Shown here: positions 32,917 to 44,885 of the stretch, piece after piece
How the letters are laid out: each line of letters starts with the position of its first letter
How positions within the stretch are numbered: the first letter of the stretch is position 1
NCBI GenBank assembly: GCA_963921825.1
Contig: OY997590.1
Location: forward strand, 40,069,039 to 40,133,038
Direction of reading: 5' to 3'
Source: Erodium maritimum
Taxonomy: Eukaryota > Streptophyta > Magnoliopsida > Geraniales > Geraniaceae
Length of the DNA: 64,000 bases
The notes under the pieces: model-generated
Told to the model about the DNA's origin: nothing
Seen by the model: only the letters and a program-made list of their open reading frames with translations
The model's database searches: none
Program-made: the position numbers and the translations under genes

Positions 32917-33939
32917 AGTGGAAGCAGTGGTAGCGAGTGAAGGGTTTTATTACCGCCACGTCGTCCACGGTGGTATGGTCTCTTACGGCCGAAGTGCAGA
33001 GGGACGGGAGAGTATTCCGTACGATTCAGGGTTGTTGATGGCGGTGGTTGGATTCGTAAGGCGTCTGGTCCCGTCGATGATCTTGGCAATTCGGTGTTGT
33101 TGGTCCATGGTGGCATGGAGAATCAGTTGCTGGGTCTTTATGGCGAGGGGGTTCAGTGAAAGCGGGTGCGAAGGGGTGGCGTGGACCGGGTGTTGGGCTC
33201 GGGGTGGCGGAGGATGCATTCCTATCATTACCCCACGGGTAAGGCGTCGACGATAGTAGTGGCGGAGTCCATAGTGGAGGTAACGGATTAATTAATCGGT
33301 GATTTTCTCTACAACTGATGTTCGTTTGGATGCAGAGCGGACATGTAACATAAGGACCTGGTTCTCAATCAGCGACAAGAGGTACCTGTCTGTTGTTAAT
33401 GCTCAGACGAACTCGGATCCGATGCGAATCATGAGCACTGACTTAGAGGGGCCTATGGGGTCCAATGGATTGACAGTCCAATCAGCAAGGGGCAGAACGC
33501 ACCCTCGCCTCGATCAATGGCGGGTTGTCGGTAGTACCGCCTCACTGGACGTAGGGTGGCATCGGTTTCACCAAGTACTAGCATGACATTCTTCAATCAG
33601 ATCGGAAACCAGCAATTTTAACTTTCTAAAGGCCTTCATTATCATCAGAGAGGGGGACAAAATCAACTGGCTCCTCGAAAGGATGCATAGTCCAATTGAG
33701 CCATTTCAGTTCCTAGTTATAAGGTTGCCTAGGTCGTCACTCTTAGGTTTTAGTATTCTACTAGAGCACAGTCCAGAATCGATTTTTGCCTTTTCGGATC
33801 ATAGGGTTCACTCGGCCCTACTCCACTTTCTTTAGCCGTTATACTGGTTGCCTCGGTCGCTATCGCAGCATTCTCTTGTCGACACCCTTGAAACACTTCG
33901 CTGAAATAATATCTTTTAATTTAGCAGTTGTCCCACGAT
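32917..33939. other. Unassigned kilobase
   Basis: No gene recognised. A minus-strand Pro/His-rich frame (32983-33228, with TMDQQHRIAKIIDGTRR) is faintly like a retrotransposon gag start, but too little to call. A plus-strand frame (33786-33968) has no known motif. Bases 33930-33949 are target DNA of retroposon B. Confidence 0.4.
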
Positions 33940-34160
33940 GTGTGGATATATATATATTTTTTTTTTGATAAGCTCGAAAATTTTATTAATAATACCAACT
34001 CCAAAAAGAAGTCGAAATGCCCTGTTTTAGAGAAAAAAACAAGGTAAAAGAGGTCAATAGACCAGTAAACGCTTACAGAGGAGTTCCGTTACGGGCGAAC
34101 TATAGGGACAATCCCTATCCCAGAAACAGAAACAACGAAACATAACAAAATAAAGCAAAA

Positions 34161-34688
34161 CTAAGGAGTTGATTTCTGCCGAGCCTTATGAGACGATTTC
34201 CATAAGGTCGAAACAGGGGGCGCTACCTTAATGACACGTTCCCGAGTCAAAGAGCGAGCTCCTGAACGAGTAACAACAGTAAAAGTAGAAGGTCGGCTCC
34301 GACGAGGTTGAAGGAGAGCGTCCTTCCATGGGATTTTCTCCCTCTCTTCTACATCCAACTTTTCGAAAATCGGTTCCAAACCTAAAGGACCTGCCGACAC
34401 TACCCCAACGTCCTTATCACAGCCCAATTGACCTAGGGCTAGAATAAGCAAAATTGCAGCAGAATCCCAACACTTAGATGGGCTTGAACCAGGCCGGGCA
34501 CATCCCACAGAATCCGAAACAGCCTCCTTCTCGCGTAACAGACTGCGTGAAGCTCCCTCCGCCCTAAACACCTCTGACAGCCAACCAACCACCAATTTCC
34601 GATCGACGTTTTGCAAGAGCCTCGCTACCAAACCAAACAAACTCTCCTCTTGCAAAACCTGAGACAATGATTCAAAACCAGAGCACAT
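34161..34688 (-). CDS. C-terminal part of retroposon B ORF1 protein
   Basis: A 175-codon frame with no RT or nuclease motif. It includes SLFGLVARLLQNVDRKLVVGW (hydrophobic/charged, perhaps helical), EEREKIPWKDALLQPRRSRP and a basic end, TVVTRSGARSLTRERVIKV. The phrase PWKDALL also occurs in the C-terminal remnants of copy A (near 18690, GPWKDALLKSLKR), which ties the two families. The Met at 34688 is unlikely to be the true start; upstream coding would lie at 44488-44885, across the inserted LTR element. Two 6-bp-stem palindromes (AGAGCACATGATGCTCT and CAGAGCACGGTACGCTCTG) lie just upstream at 34677-34735. Confidence 0.5.
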   Translation of the reverse strand: MCSGFESLSQVLQEESLFGLVARLLQNVDRKLVVGWLSEVFRAEGASRSLLREKEAVSDSVGCARPGSSPSKCWDSAAILLILALGQLGCDKDVGVVSAGPLGLEPIFEKLDVEEREKIPWKDALLQPRRSRPSTFTVVTRSGARSLTRERVIKVAPPVSTLWKSSHKARQKSTP

Positions 34689-35739
34689 GATGCTCTGATT
34701 TGTTACTTCATAAACAGAGCACGGTACGCTCTGTTTTTAAGCAGCAACCATGTCACGCCCCGAATTCAGTATGACCGAACCCGGAACGCGAACGGTGAAG
34801 CAAGTAAACACAAAGTCTCAAATAGTTTAATAAACCGCTTTAAAAGCACAACTTGTATTAATCAAAACAATACTTTTACAAACTGAGTTTTAATACAAAA
34901 AAACGAAAGAACAATAAAACAAGAGTGTACGTCGCTAGACAACCCCGACAGCCCGGACTCTCGCTCCCAGCTCTTCAAGCCTCGAGAGATCCTCCTAGTC
35001 CGCCTCGCGAACGGTACCTGTAGGAAAAGCAGCAAGGGGTGAGTGTTTCACTCAACACCACGGACACCGGAATGACTACGGCATACCAGTAGAAATTCCG
35101 GGAACACCGGCAACAAACAACAACATAGGGGAGTACTACCCCAAATCACATGTTAAACCCGACTGTCACACAAATCACTGTCAATTTCCAACCAACCATC
35201 TAAGACCCGTGCACGTAATGGAGACACCAAATCAGAGACCAAACAACCATTCCATTAGTCACACCGACAAGGTAAAGCTTAGCCCTCACACGATCCTATG
35301 CGCATTTACTTGTAACTTTCCACAACCAAACCAGTATTCGCTACTCGTCCCTACCTCAAAGGCATGCGGGAAAAGTAGTAAAGGGGATGAGCGTTCCGCT
35401 CACCTCCACGGATACCCGTTCGATTATGGCATACTAGTAAAGCATCAACAACTTACCAATCTAAACAGGGCAAACAACTACCTCAAAACCTGATACCAAA
35501 CTGTCACAACTGCTCACGATATCAATACCTCAAATACTCGCTCACGTAAGGGAAACCTCGAATGGGGATCATATTCTCAACTAAGAAAAACACTATTGCT
35601 CACCATATCAAAACCCCAATTACCCGATCACGTAGGGGAAACCTCAAAACAAGGATCATGTTCTCAACTAGGTAAATCACTATTGCTCACAACATAAATA
35701 CCCCAACTACCCGATCACATAGGGGAAACCTCGAACAAC

Positions 35740-35990
35740 CCACTCACGTGAGGGAAACCTCGAACCACCCATTCACGTGAGGGAAACCTCAAACAACCCG
35801 TTCACGTGAGGGAAACCTCAAACCACCCCTTCACGTGGGGGAAACCTCAAACAACCCGCTCACGTGAGGGAAACCTCAAACCACCCGTTCACGTGAGGGA
35901 AACCTCGAAAAACCCATTCATATGAGGGAAACCTCAAACCACCCGTTCACGTGAGGGAAACCTCAAAAAACCCGTTCACGTATGGGAAAC
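35740..35990. repeat. 29-bp minisatellite with G-box (CACGTG) in each unit
   Basis: Nine units of CACGTGAGGGAAACCTCAAA plus AACCACCCGTT at a 29-bp step. CACGTG is intact at 35745, 35774, 35803, 35832, 35861, 35890 and 35948. The same array is in the other LTR at 41810-42040. Confidence 0.9.
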
Positions 35991-36434
35991 CTAGTTCGTA
36001 CGGCGCCGCAACGCATCAACCCTAACCCCTCTTCGTGGATATACCCTCACACAGAGGCGTTGTATCACCATCGTAGGTTATTGATGAGTCTCGAAGCCAA
36101 GACCTCACCCTTTAACACAGAACTTACGACCTTTACAAACAAACACAATCGTGAACAAAGTCACGCAATATCAACAATATTCGATAAATTAACATCACGA
36201 CTAACATCACGACTAACATCACGACTAACATCACGACTAACTACAACTTCATAAACACAATCGTGAACAAATTCGGGCATAACTCATCCAGGTATACCAG
36301 AACAATCACAATCACAACCAAATATCACATAAATACTCCGCAAATAGCAAAATTAACATCACGACTAACTACCACTCAGCAAGTCAGTCAACAACAAACG
36401 GGTTCAACACCCCACAGGCACACATGGTCACACC

Positions 36435-36730
36435 CAAACACAAACAGTTCACTCAACCTACGGGCACAACCAGGTGCCCACATGTGATTCTACAGCACGG
36501 AAAGGTTCCACAACCTAAGGACACAACCAGGTGCCCACATGCACTGCTATCGTACGATAAGTTTCCTTAACCTACGACACCACCAAGTGCCACATGCATT
36601 TCTATTGTTCGATAAATTCACTTATCCTACGACACCACCAAGTGTCACATGCATTTATATTGTTCGATAAGTTCACTTATCCTACGACACCACCAAGTGT
36701 CACATGCATTTCTACTAATAACTTTCCCTA
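36435..36730. repeat. 57-bp minisatellite (CACCAAGTGCCACATGCATTT)
   Basis: About five units with CACCA.GTG(C)CCACATGCA, then GATAAGTTCACTTATCCTAC. Mirrored at 42775-43045 in the 5' LTR, and diverged single units are in other LTRs (for example near 2462 and 2572 on the opposite strand). Confidence 0.8.
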
Positions 36731-37711
36731 GTCAAGGCCGATATCTGGCTACTTTTCCATACCTCATAAAGCGTTCCAAATGTCCACGCTCAAGCTCCGG
36801 CGTACTCGCGATCACCCGCTTAGCCTCCTCTTTCCACGGTCGGTGGCACAATCTAACATGATGAAAATAATACACTTTTTAATATGCAGGCAAATCCCGA
36901 ATTTAAAGTAATTAACGTCAAAATGAAACCCCGACAATGTCGATCACTCCCAAACTTCCCAATTGCTCGACATTGTCAACAATGGGCCCGGGAAGGCCCA
37001 ATTTGCCCGGCTCGGCGAATCTGCCCGGGATCGGAAAAACGCCCTCCGGGGCTCCGAAAATTCCCATATTCGTTACTACAACCCTAATAAAATTCATGTG
37101 TTCCAACGCAATCGACGGAATCAGTTTCTGATACCCGAGCGATTTAATTCTGCGTTTAAAGTTTCTAACCCAAATTTCTGAATTCTCAAAAATTCATTCC
37201 TTAATTCATTCCGGGTGTGAATTATCGACTCGGGGATCATCCAAGACCACCCGAACACGAAAAACCCGAGGCCCGGCCAAGTGGGCCCCACACGGCCACA
37301 CCGGAAAACGCTCTTTTTCGCCCCAAAACGGGAAAATCGGTCGTCTTGGGCCCCGTGCGGGCCCGTTTTCCAAGATTTTGCGAAACTTTCGTTCTACTAG
37401 AAAACGGGCCAACTAAGACTGCTGCAACGACGGCTAAGCTTTTTGGATCCAAATCGAGCCTCGAATGGACCAAAACGTCGCTCGATTGACTTTTTCGGTA
37501 AAAAGTCAACTTTCCCCAAATTGGTCAAAAAGTTTCCCTGAGTCACCCAGAACTCACTTTGGTCGATATCGGGGTCGACTTAAGTCCGATATGACCCTCA
37601 GTGTCAATTTTAGGTTCATTTAGGTGTCTGTCCCAAAATTTTAAATTTTTCCGTTTTTCCGCTGATTGACCGGCGCTGACCAGGAGCGGTCCTTAAAATC
37701 TACCCCCCTTA

Positions 37712-37987
37712 GAGCACCCACAGTCGTGGGCGATAAGCTGCTAGTGAGGAGGAGGCGGGGAGCAGGCGAGGAGGAGGCGAGGAGGTCGGTGGCGAGGAGT
37801 GCTGGCTAGGAGCTTATAGCCGGCACTTATCGCTGGCGGGGAGCAAATTGTGAGTAAAAAGGGTTGTTATAGCCAGCAAAAAGGCTTTACCACTGTAGCT
37901 CGCTAGCTAGGAGTGCTGGCTATAAGCCAAAAAAAATATTTTTTTTATTCATCTCACCAGCTGTTGGTGAGATGGTTGTGGATGCTC
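37712..37987. mobile_element. Tourist/PIF-Harbinger-type MITE, TSD TTA
   Basis: A 276-bp element starts GAGCACCCACAGTCG and ends with the inverted equivalent (GGTTGTGGATGCTC). It is flanked by TTA on both sides (37709-37711 and 37988-37990). The related element at 31503 has the uninterrupted site CCCCCCTTAAAGG, which proves the insertion and its 3-bp duplication. GC-rich AGGAGGCG repeats fill the left half. No coding. Confidence 0.9.
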
Positions 37988-37989
37988 TT

Positions 37990-38960
37990 AAAGGAATTTC
38001 GTCCGCGAAATTTGAAACAAACGTACTTCCAGAGTCGATCAGGTTGGGGTACTTCGCGCGAACCTCGCCCTTGCACTCCCAAGTCGACTCGGCTCCGTGG
38101 TGCCGTCACTGTACCTGTACTAGACGGACAGTCTTTCCACGCAGGACCTGATCCCGTATCCATTGCTCGAATCGGCGTCTCCTCATACGAGACATCACCA
38201 GCCACCTCGACATCTTCCCACTCAATGACGTGAGAGGGGTCCGCATTATACTTCCGCAACTGGGAAACGTGGACATTCCCAAGCTGCGGTAGTAGTGCAG
38301 GTCGGTATGCAACTGCTCCCACTCTACTCAGAACTCGAAAGGCCTGATATACCGCAGGGCTAACTTGCCTCCGCCGCGGTTGAGACATACCAGTACATTC
38401 TTCGGACTCCCCTCCAGGGATGCATGGTCACCAACTGCGAACTCGAGAGGTCGGCGCCGTCTGTCAACATAGCTCTTTAACCGACTCTACGCGGTCTTCA
38501 ACCGCGCACGTTTCGGCTCGACCAACTCAGTCGCCTCTCGGGCCAGTTCTAGACCCAGTAAACTATTATTCCTCACTTCTGCCCAGCACACGGGCGATCG
38601 ACACGGCCTACCATACAACGCTTTGAACGGTGTCATCTCGATACTGGCCTGAAAGATGTTGTTGTAGGTTAACTCGGCTAACCGCTCACGAAATCCATCG
38701 TGACGTGCTCCCATTTCCACTGTGCAACCGATAGTGGCTGTAATAACCCAGCGGGACGCTGATGTTTGGCTCTCACTTGCTGACAAGTGAGGCCCCGCGA
38801 TACTAACTCTGCAACCGCTCTCCGCATCCCGCTCCACCAGAAATGTCGCCTGATGTCGCGATACATCTTAGTGCTACCCAAGTGCACTGTAAGACGCGAA
38901 TGATGTGACCCTCGCAGCACGTCGTCTCCACAGCTACGCGGCACGAACAACCCCCATCGA
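37990..38960 (-). pseudogene. gypsy integrase parts
   Basis: Minus-strand pieces: [15 protein letters not shown] and [20 protein letters not shown] (H2C2 zinc region), FQASIEMTPFKALYGRPCRS (core), then HVSQLRKYNADPSHVIEWED (C-terminal region). Part of the broken element 34751-44487. Confidence 0.85.
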
Positions 38961-39099
38961 TACCGCAACTCCCAGTTAGCACAAAGATCCCAGCCCTCGG
39001 CGTCGACACCGCCGGCAACTCTCTCCCGGATCTCTATCATCTCGACATACTCAGCCTGCGCCTCTAACACTCGGGCAAGCAGTGTGGGCTGAGCCATCA

Positions 39100-39740
39100 A
39101 TGAACACATGGCTGCGCCGTCAGTAGCCTCCTCTAGCTCAAGCCCGAACGTACCTCGCCCCTTCATCATGTCCCACTCCCTAACTAATAACTGGTAGTAT
39201 CCGGATCCCAGATCGATCTTCGAGAAACATGTCGACCCTCTCAACCGGTCGAACAAATCGTCAATTCTCGGCATAGGGTATCGGTTCTTCACCGTAACCC
39301 GGTTCAGTTTCCAGTAGTATGTACACATCCTCAGCGCTCCACTCTTCTTCTTCACGAAGATTGTTGGCGCTCCCCACGGCGATGTGCTCGGACGGATAAC
39401 TCCTCCTTCCGGAGCTCGTCGAATTGACGCTTCAGCTCAATCAAATCTGCTGGCGTGGATCTATACGGCGCCAGTGATATCGGTGCAGTCCCTGGCATCA
39501 AATCAATCCCGAACTCGGCCTCGCGAACTGGCGGCAACTCGGTCAACTCATTCGGAAAGACCTCAGGGAACTCGCACACTACTCACGGTAACTCTCGGCT
39601 ATGCGCGGTCGACACTTCCTCCACTACGGACAATGCCGATATGAGAACTTCGTTCTTGCTGCCCAATACACACGAGACCCTCGTGTTGCCTACTAACACC
39701 GTCACCCGTCGCCGGTAATTGTTTATATTCGCTCGGTACT
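39100..39740 (-). pseudogene. gypsy protease end and reverse transcriptase start
   Basis: Minus-strand pieces: [40 protein letters not shown] and [10 protein letters not shown] (RT entry), then [20 protein letters not shown] and [20 protein letters not shown] (RT). Upstream, YRRRVTVLVGNTRVSCVLG belongs to the end of the protease region. Part of the broken element. Confidence 0.85.
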
Positions 39741-39769
39741 TTGCAAGCCAATCCATTCACAGGATTACA

Positions 39770-40111
39770 TCAAAGGCTGTCATTTCGTAAGTATCCTCCC
39801 CACGGATACACGCACAAGCTCAGTCGCTGCCAAACCTCATGGACCCTCGTAGTCTCTTTGAGACCCCGCTCCACTACCGCCGTCGTGTCCACCAACTCCG
39901 AATATACCCGAATCCTCAGGGTGAGGACTCGATCCAGAATCAGGGCTCTGAGCCCTCTCTCGAACCTCATGTATCGGTTCGCTTCAGCCACCACCATCAC
40001 TGGTGTAAAGCGGGACAGTGCCGTAAACTTGGCCTCGTACTCCGGCCACCGTGTGGTGGGTCCATAACCCACGCACACGTTTAACTCGCGACTCTCACAA
40101 CGGCGACACAC
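39770..40111 (-). pseudogene. gypsy gag part
   Basis: PEYEAKFTALSRFTPVMVVA and RYMRFERGLRALILDRVLTL are the retrotransposon-gag signature also seen at 57885-58644. Part of the broken element. Confidence 0.8.
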
Positions 40112-40828
40112 TCACCACCCTAGCGTTCACCGAGCTTAGACGTTCCGGCGTATACTCAACCGGTTAAAACACACGGTTCTCATAATCGCGCTCGTCGCAC
40201 AATGTTAAGTCTACCCTTAGCAGAGTCACATCTTATTCCTATCACAATCAACCCGCACACTCGAGCGTCTCACACTTTCAATCACATACTTACAAAACGC
40301 ATGAACAACAAGTCACACACTTCAATCACACACACAATTTCACGTCACCCAATTTCAAATCACAGAGTCAAGTGATTTCACACACAACCACAGGGTCACT
40401 CAATTTTAAAACACATGCCCACAAGGCCTACCAGTTTTAAAATTTTTTCCTTTTCAACATAAAATCTCTTCTTCTTTTTTTGACATCACGTAGTTACAAC
40501 CCGGTCCAGGCGTCCCCAAACTACATTGTACCCACTTGATATCAGCACCGTCACGTTCGACTACAGGGGCGCCCTTGAGTCGAGTCGTGACAGCTTAAAA
40601 ACGTTTCACGCAGCATACACACAACATCATGACAGTCACACAATCATTATGCCAGTAACAACAGTATTGCACATACACACAACATCAAACAAGACTCATG
40701 TCACTACGAGTATACACACGGTTTTCGACTTGCGCAACCAACGCACGACAAGATTTTTAATGACTCAACTCTCCCCACCTAATTGACGTACAGTCCGAGT
40801 TGTGAAACCTCGAGCTCTGACACCAAAC
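40112..40828 (-). other. Leader and primer site of the Tekay-like element
   Basis: An untranslated region between gag and the 5' LTR. TGGTGTCAGAGCTCG (minus strand, 40811-40825) lies three bases from the LTR and is the tRNA-iMet-type primer site. Part of it (40480-40625) is homologous to 60180-60330 in the element at 57885-62812. Confidence 0.75.
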
Positions 40829-41809
40829 TGTCACGCCCCGAATTCAGTATGACCGAACCCGGAACGCGAACGGTGAAGCAAGTAAACACAAAGTCTCAAA
40901 TAGTTTAATAAACCGCTTTAAAAGCACCACTTGTATTAATCAAAACAATACTTTTACAAACTGAGTTTTAATTTAAAAACGAAAGAACACTAAAACAAGA
41001 GTGTACGTCGCTAGACAACCCCGACAGCCCGGACTCTCGCTCCCAGCTCTTCAAGCCTCGAGAGATCCTCCTAGTCCGCCTTGCGAACGGTACCTGTAGG
41101 AACAGAAGCAATGGGTGAGCGTTTCACTCACCACCACGGACTCCGGAATGACTACGGCATACCAGCAGAAATGCCGGGAACACCGGCAACAAACAACAAC
41201 ACAGGGGACTACTACCCCAAATCACATGTTAAACCCGACTGTCACACAAATCACTGTCAATTTCCAACCAACCGTCTAAGACCCGTGCACGTAATGGAGA
41301 CCCCAAATCAGAGACCGAACAACCATTCCATTAGTCACACCGACAAGGTAAAGCACAGCCCTCACACGGTCCTATGTGCATTTACTTGTAGCTTTCCGCA
41401 ACCAAACCAGTATTCCCTATTCGTCCCTACCTCAAAGGCATGCGGGAAAAGTAGTAAAGGGGATGAGCGTTCTGCTCACCTCCACGGATACCCGTTCGAT
41501 TATGGCATACTAGTAAAGCATCAACAACTTACCAATCTAAACAGGGCAAACAACTACCTCAAAGCCTGATACCAAACCGTCACAACTGCTCACGATATCA
41601 ATACCTCAAATACTCGCTCACGTAAGGGAAACCTCGAATGGGGATCATATACACAACTAAGAAAAACACTATTGCTCACCATATCAACACCCCAATCACC
41701 CGATCACGTAGGGGAAACCTCAAAACGGGGATCATGTTCTCAACTAGGTAAATCACTATTGCTCACAACATCAATACCCCAACTACCCGATCACATAGGG
41801 GAAACCTCA

Positions 41810-42040
41810 AACAACCCACTCACGTGAGGGAAATCCCGAACCACCCATTCACGTGAGGGAAACCTCAAACAACCCGTTCAAGTGAGGAAAACCTCAAACC
41901 ACCTGTTCACGTGAGGGAAACCACAAACAACCCGCTCACGTGAGGGAAACCTCAAACCACCCGTTCACGTGAGGGAAACCTCGAACAACCCGCTCACGTG
42001 AGGGAAACCTCGAACAACCCGTTCACGTATGGGAAACATA
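41810..42040. repeat. 29-bp G-box minisatellite in the 5' LTR
   Basis: Counterpart of 35740-35990. CACGTG is intact at 41821, 41850, 41908, 41937, 41966 and 41995. Confidence 0.9.
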
Positions 42041-42369
42041 GTTTGTACGGCGCCGCAACGCATCAACCCTAACCCCTCTCCGTGGTGAGACCCTCACACA
42101 GAGGCGTTGTATCACCATTGTAGGTTATTGATGAGTCTCGAAGCCAAGACCTCACCCTTTAACACAGAACTTACGACCTTTACAAAAAAACACAATCGTG
42201 AACAAAGTCACGCACTATCAACAATATCAACACACACAATGCATGCAAGATCACAAAGGATCAACACACAACTGCACAGTTTTCGGTAGTAATCCGGCTG
42301 GGCCTGGCATTACCCCACGCACTTTCCCCGACACACAGTCAGGCCAGGCGGTCGACCTCATCGCGGAAC

Positions 42370-42605
42370 CACAAGCCTCATCACTTTACCGATCGCGCAC
42401 CGGAAGGTACGACACACCTCACGGGGACCACAACCCTCGGCACTTTACCGATCGCGCATCGGAAGGTACGACACACCTCTCGGGCATAACTCAAGCCTCA
42501 GCACTTTACCAATCAAGCGCTGGAAGGTACAACACACCTCACGGGGAACACACCCCTCGGCCCTTTACCGGTCGCGCATCGAAAGGTACGACACACCTCT
42601 CGGGC
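42370..42605. repeat. 60-bp minisatellite (CACTTTACCGATCGCGC)
   Basis: Four units with CACTTTACCGATCGCGCAYCGG followed by AAGGTACGACACACCTC, at about a 60-bp step. The 3' LTR lacks the array. Confidence 0.85.
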
Positions 42606-44487
42606 ATAACTCATCCAGGTATCATCAGAACAATCACAATCACAACCAAATATCACATAATACTCTGCAAATAGCAAAATTAACATCACGACTAACTACC
42701 ACTCAGCAAGTCAGTCAACAACAAACAGGTTCAACACCCCATAGGCACACATGGCCACACCCAAACACAAACAGTTCACTCAACCTACGGGCACAACCAG
42801 GTGCCCACATGTGATTCTACAGCACGGCAAGGTTCCACAACCTAAGGACACAACCAGGTGCCCACATGCACTGCTATCGTACGATAAGTTTCCTTAACCT
42901 ACGGCACCACCAAGTGCCACATGCATTTCTATTGTTCGATAAATTCACTTATCCTACGACACCACCAAGTGTCACATGCATTTATATTGTTCAATAAGTT
43001 CACTTATCCTACGACACCACCAAGTGTCACATGCATTTCTACTAATAATTTTCCCTAGTCAAGGCCGATAGCTGGCTACTTTTCCATACCTCGTAAAGCG
43101 TTCCAAATGTCCACGCTCAAGCTCCGGCGCGCTCGCGATCACCCGCTTAGCCTCCTCTTTCCACGGTCGGTGGCACGATCTAACATGATGAAAATAATAC
43201 ACTTTTTAATATGCAGGAAAAACCCGAATTTAAAGTAATTAACGTCCAAATGCAACCCCGACAATGTCGATCACTCCCAAACTTCCCAATTGCTCGACAT
43301 TGTCAACAATGGGCCCGGAAAGGCCCGATTCGCCCGGCTCGACGAATCTGCCCGGGATCGGAAAAACGCCCTCCGGGGCTCCAAAAATTCCCATATTCGT
43401 TACTACAACCCTAATAAAATTCACGTGTTCCAACGCAATCGACGGAATCAATTTCTGATACCCGAGCGATTTAATTCGGCGTTTAAAGTTTCTAACTCAA
43501 ATTTCTGAATTCTCACAAATTCATTCCATAATTCGTTCCGGGTGTGAATTATCGATTCAGGGATCATCCAAGACCACCCGAACACGAAAAACCCGAAGCC
43601 CGGCCAAGTGGGCTCCACACGGCCACACCGGAAAATGCTCCTTTTCGCCCCAAAACGTTCCTAACGAACTTCAAACCTCAACCATTCTTCTTTAAACCAA
43701 TTCTAACCAAAACCCTAGAATTCAAACGTGTTAAAACGACAAAAAGACGGGTTCTTACCGTAGTGAACGATGCGGGGATGACGAATACGCGAGAATTGAG
43801 ACGATCAGTCGGTCGGATCGTTGGGAAATTGACACAACTCTTCTCTTTTCTCCTTCTTCTTCTTCTTCTCTATACTTTCTCTCTCCTTCTCTCCCTTTTT
43901 CTTAAATGACCGATCCTCTCTCTTCTCTTCCTTTTTTATTTGCTTTAAAAATCAACCACACCAAAATGACAAAAATGCCCTCAAGTCCCTCTTGTCTTTT
44001 CTTTTAAGTCCAAGGGCAAACTTGTCCTTTCAACCCCCTTCTACAACTATTTTGACATGTGTCAAGTGGGTCCCACTTGTTAGAAAAATATCTTTGTAGA
44101 TATTTTTCAATCAGATTCGAGAAAATCGGTCGTCTTGGGCCCCTTGCGGGCCCGTTTTCCAAGATTTTGCTAAAATTTGCGTTCTACAAGAAAACGGACC
44201 AACTAAGACTGCTGCAACGACGGCTAAGCTTTTTGGTTCCAAATCGAGCCTCGAACGGACCAAAACGTCGCTCGGTTGACTTTTTCGGCAAAAAGTCAAC
44301 TTTCCCCGAATTGGTCAAAAAGTTGCCCTGAGTCACCCAAAACTCACTTTGGTCGATATCGGGGTCGACTTAAGTACGATATGACCCTCGGGGTCAATTT
44401 TAGGTTCATTTAGGTGTCTGTCCCAAAATTTTAAATTTTTCCGTTTTTCCGCTGATTGACCGGCGTTGACCAGGAGCGGTCCTTACA

Positions 44488-44885
44488 ACCAAGTTGATCG
44501 GACACGGCTCCTTTTCAGGTCGGGCTAGGGCCATGAAAATTTTAAATTCGTTGAATTTGTACCCATTATAAGCAGCAATGGCCTTCTGAGCTGATACCGA
44601 AGAATGAAACTCCACAAAATTGACTTTCTTCTTCAACTTGACCCTTGCGTTTTCCGGCCGAACCCGGACCTCAGGAGAGTCTCTACCACCAGAAGAACTA
44701 AAGCCACCACCAAATTTCTCTGATACATGCTTAACATTCCCCTTGGCTCGACGCCTAAGTCGAGTCTTAGCCGAATTAGCCTCTGAAGAAACCTTTACAG
44801 TGGCAACAATGGAGGCATACTCACCATAAAGGGAAATCAGAGTAGAGCAGAAAAGGGAAAACGAGAGCATTTCTATTGTTACCAA
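44488..44885 (-). CDS. N-terminal/RRM part of retroposon B ORF1 protein
   Basis: A minus-strand frame starting near 44885. It has a basic stretch (KTRLRRRAKGNVKH) and then KKKVNFVEFHSSVSAQKAIA and NGYKFNEFKIFMALARPEKE, which match the second half of an RRM (RNP1-like KVNFVEF, then the alpha-2/beta-4 region). No clear RNP2 is seen upstream in this frame, so the domain is partial or frameshifted. The frame is cut by the LTR element at 44487 and its other piece is at 34161-34688. Closest pattern in the window: copies at 18180-18400 and 56220-56460. Confidence 0.5.

Larger units (their letters stand above)
34751..37697 (-). repeat. 3' LTR of the Tekay-like element
   Basis: 2,947 bp, TGTCACGCCCC at its left end on the plus strand. 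It contains the hairpin module twice (35038-35054 and about 35384-35404), the CACGTG array (35740-35990) and a minisatellite at 36435-36730. Confidence 0.9.
34751..44487 (-). mobile_element. Ty3/gypsy Tekay/Del-like element with both LTRs
   Basis: A two-LTR element on the minus strand. 5' LTR 40829-44487, primer site 40811-40825 (TGGTGTCAGAGCTCG), leader to about 40120, gag (39770-40111), protease/RT (39100-39740), integrase (37990-38960), polypurine tract (37698-37711), 3' LTR 34751-37697. A Tourist-type MITE (37712-37987) sits next to the polypurine tract. The flanks share ACCA (34747-34750 and 44488-44491). The interior, about 3.1 kb, is well short of a full element and is clearly broken (about ten breaks). 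By eye the LTRs differ by about 4-5% over their first 400 bases, suggesting insertion within the last few million years. Confidence 0.9.
40829..44487 (-). repeat. 5' LTR of the Tekay-like element
   Basis: 3,659 bp from TGTCACGCCCC to CCTTACA on the plus strand. It has the hairpin module at 41114-41132 and about 41461-41481, the CACGTG array (41810-42040), a 60-bp minisatellite (42370-42605) and the minisatellite at 42775-43045. It is about 0.7 kb longer than its partner LTR. Confidence 0.9.

Noticed and set aside
33786-33968. A 60-codon plus-strand frame considered as an organelle-DNA insert or host gene
   Set aside because: No recognisable organelle gene or domain, and it runs into the poly-T of retroposon B.
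35740-36720. Regular short repeats considered as a CRISPR-like array
   Set aside because: Units are contiguous and without unique spacers, lie inside plant LTRs and are shared by both LTRs; they are minisatellites.
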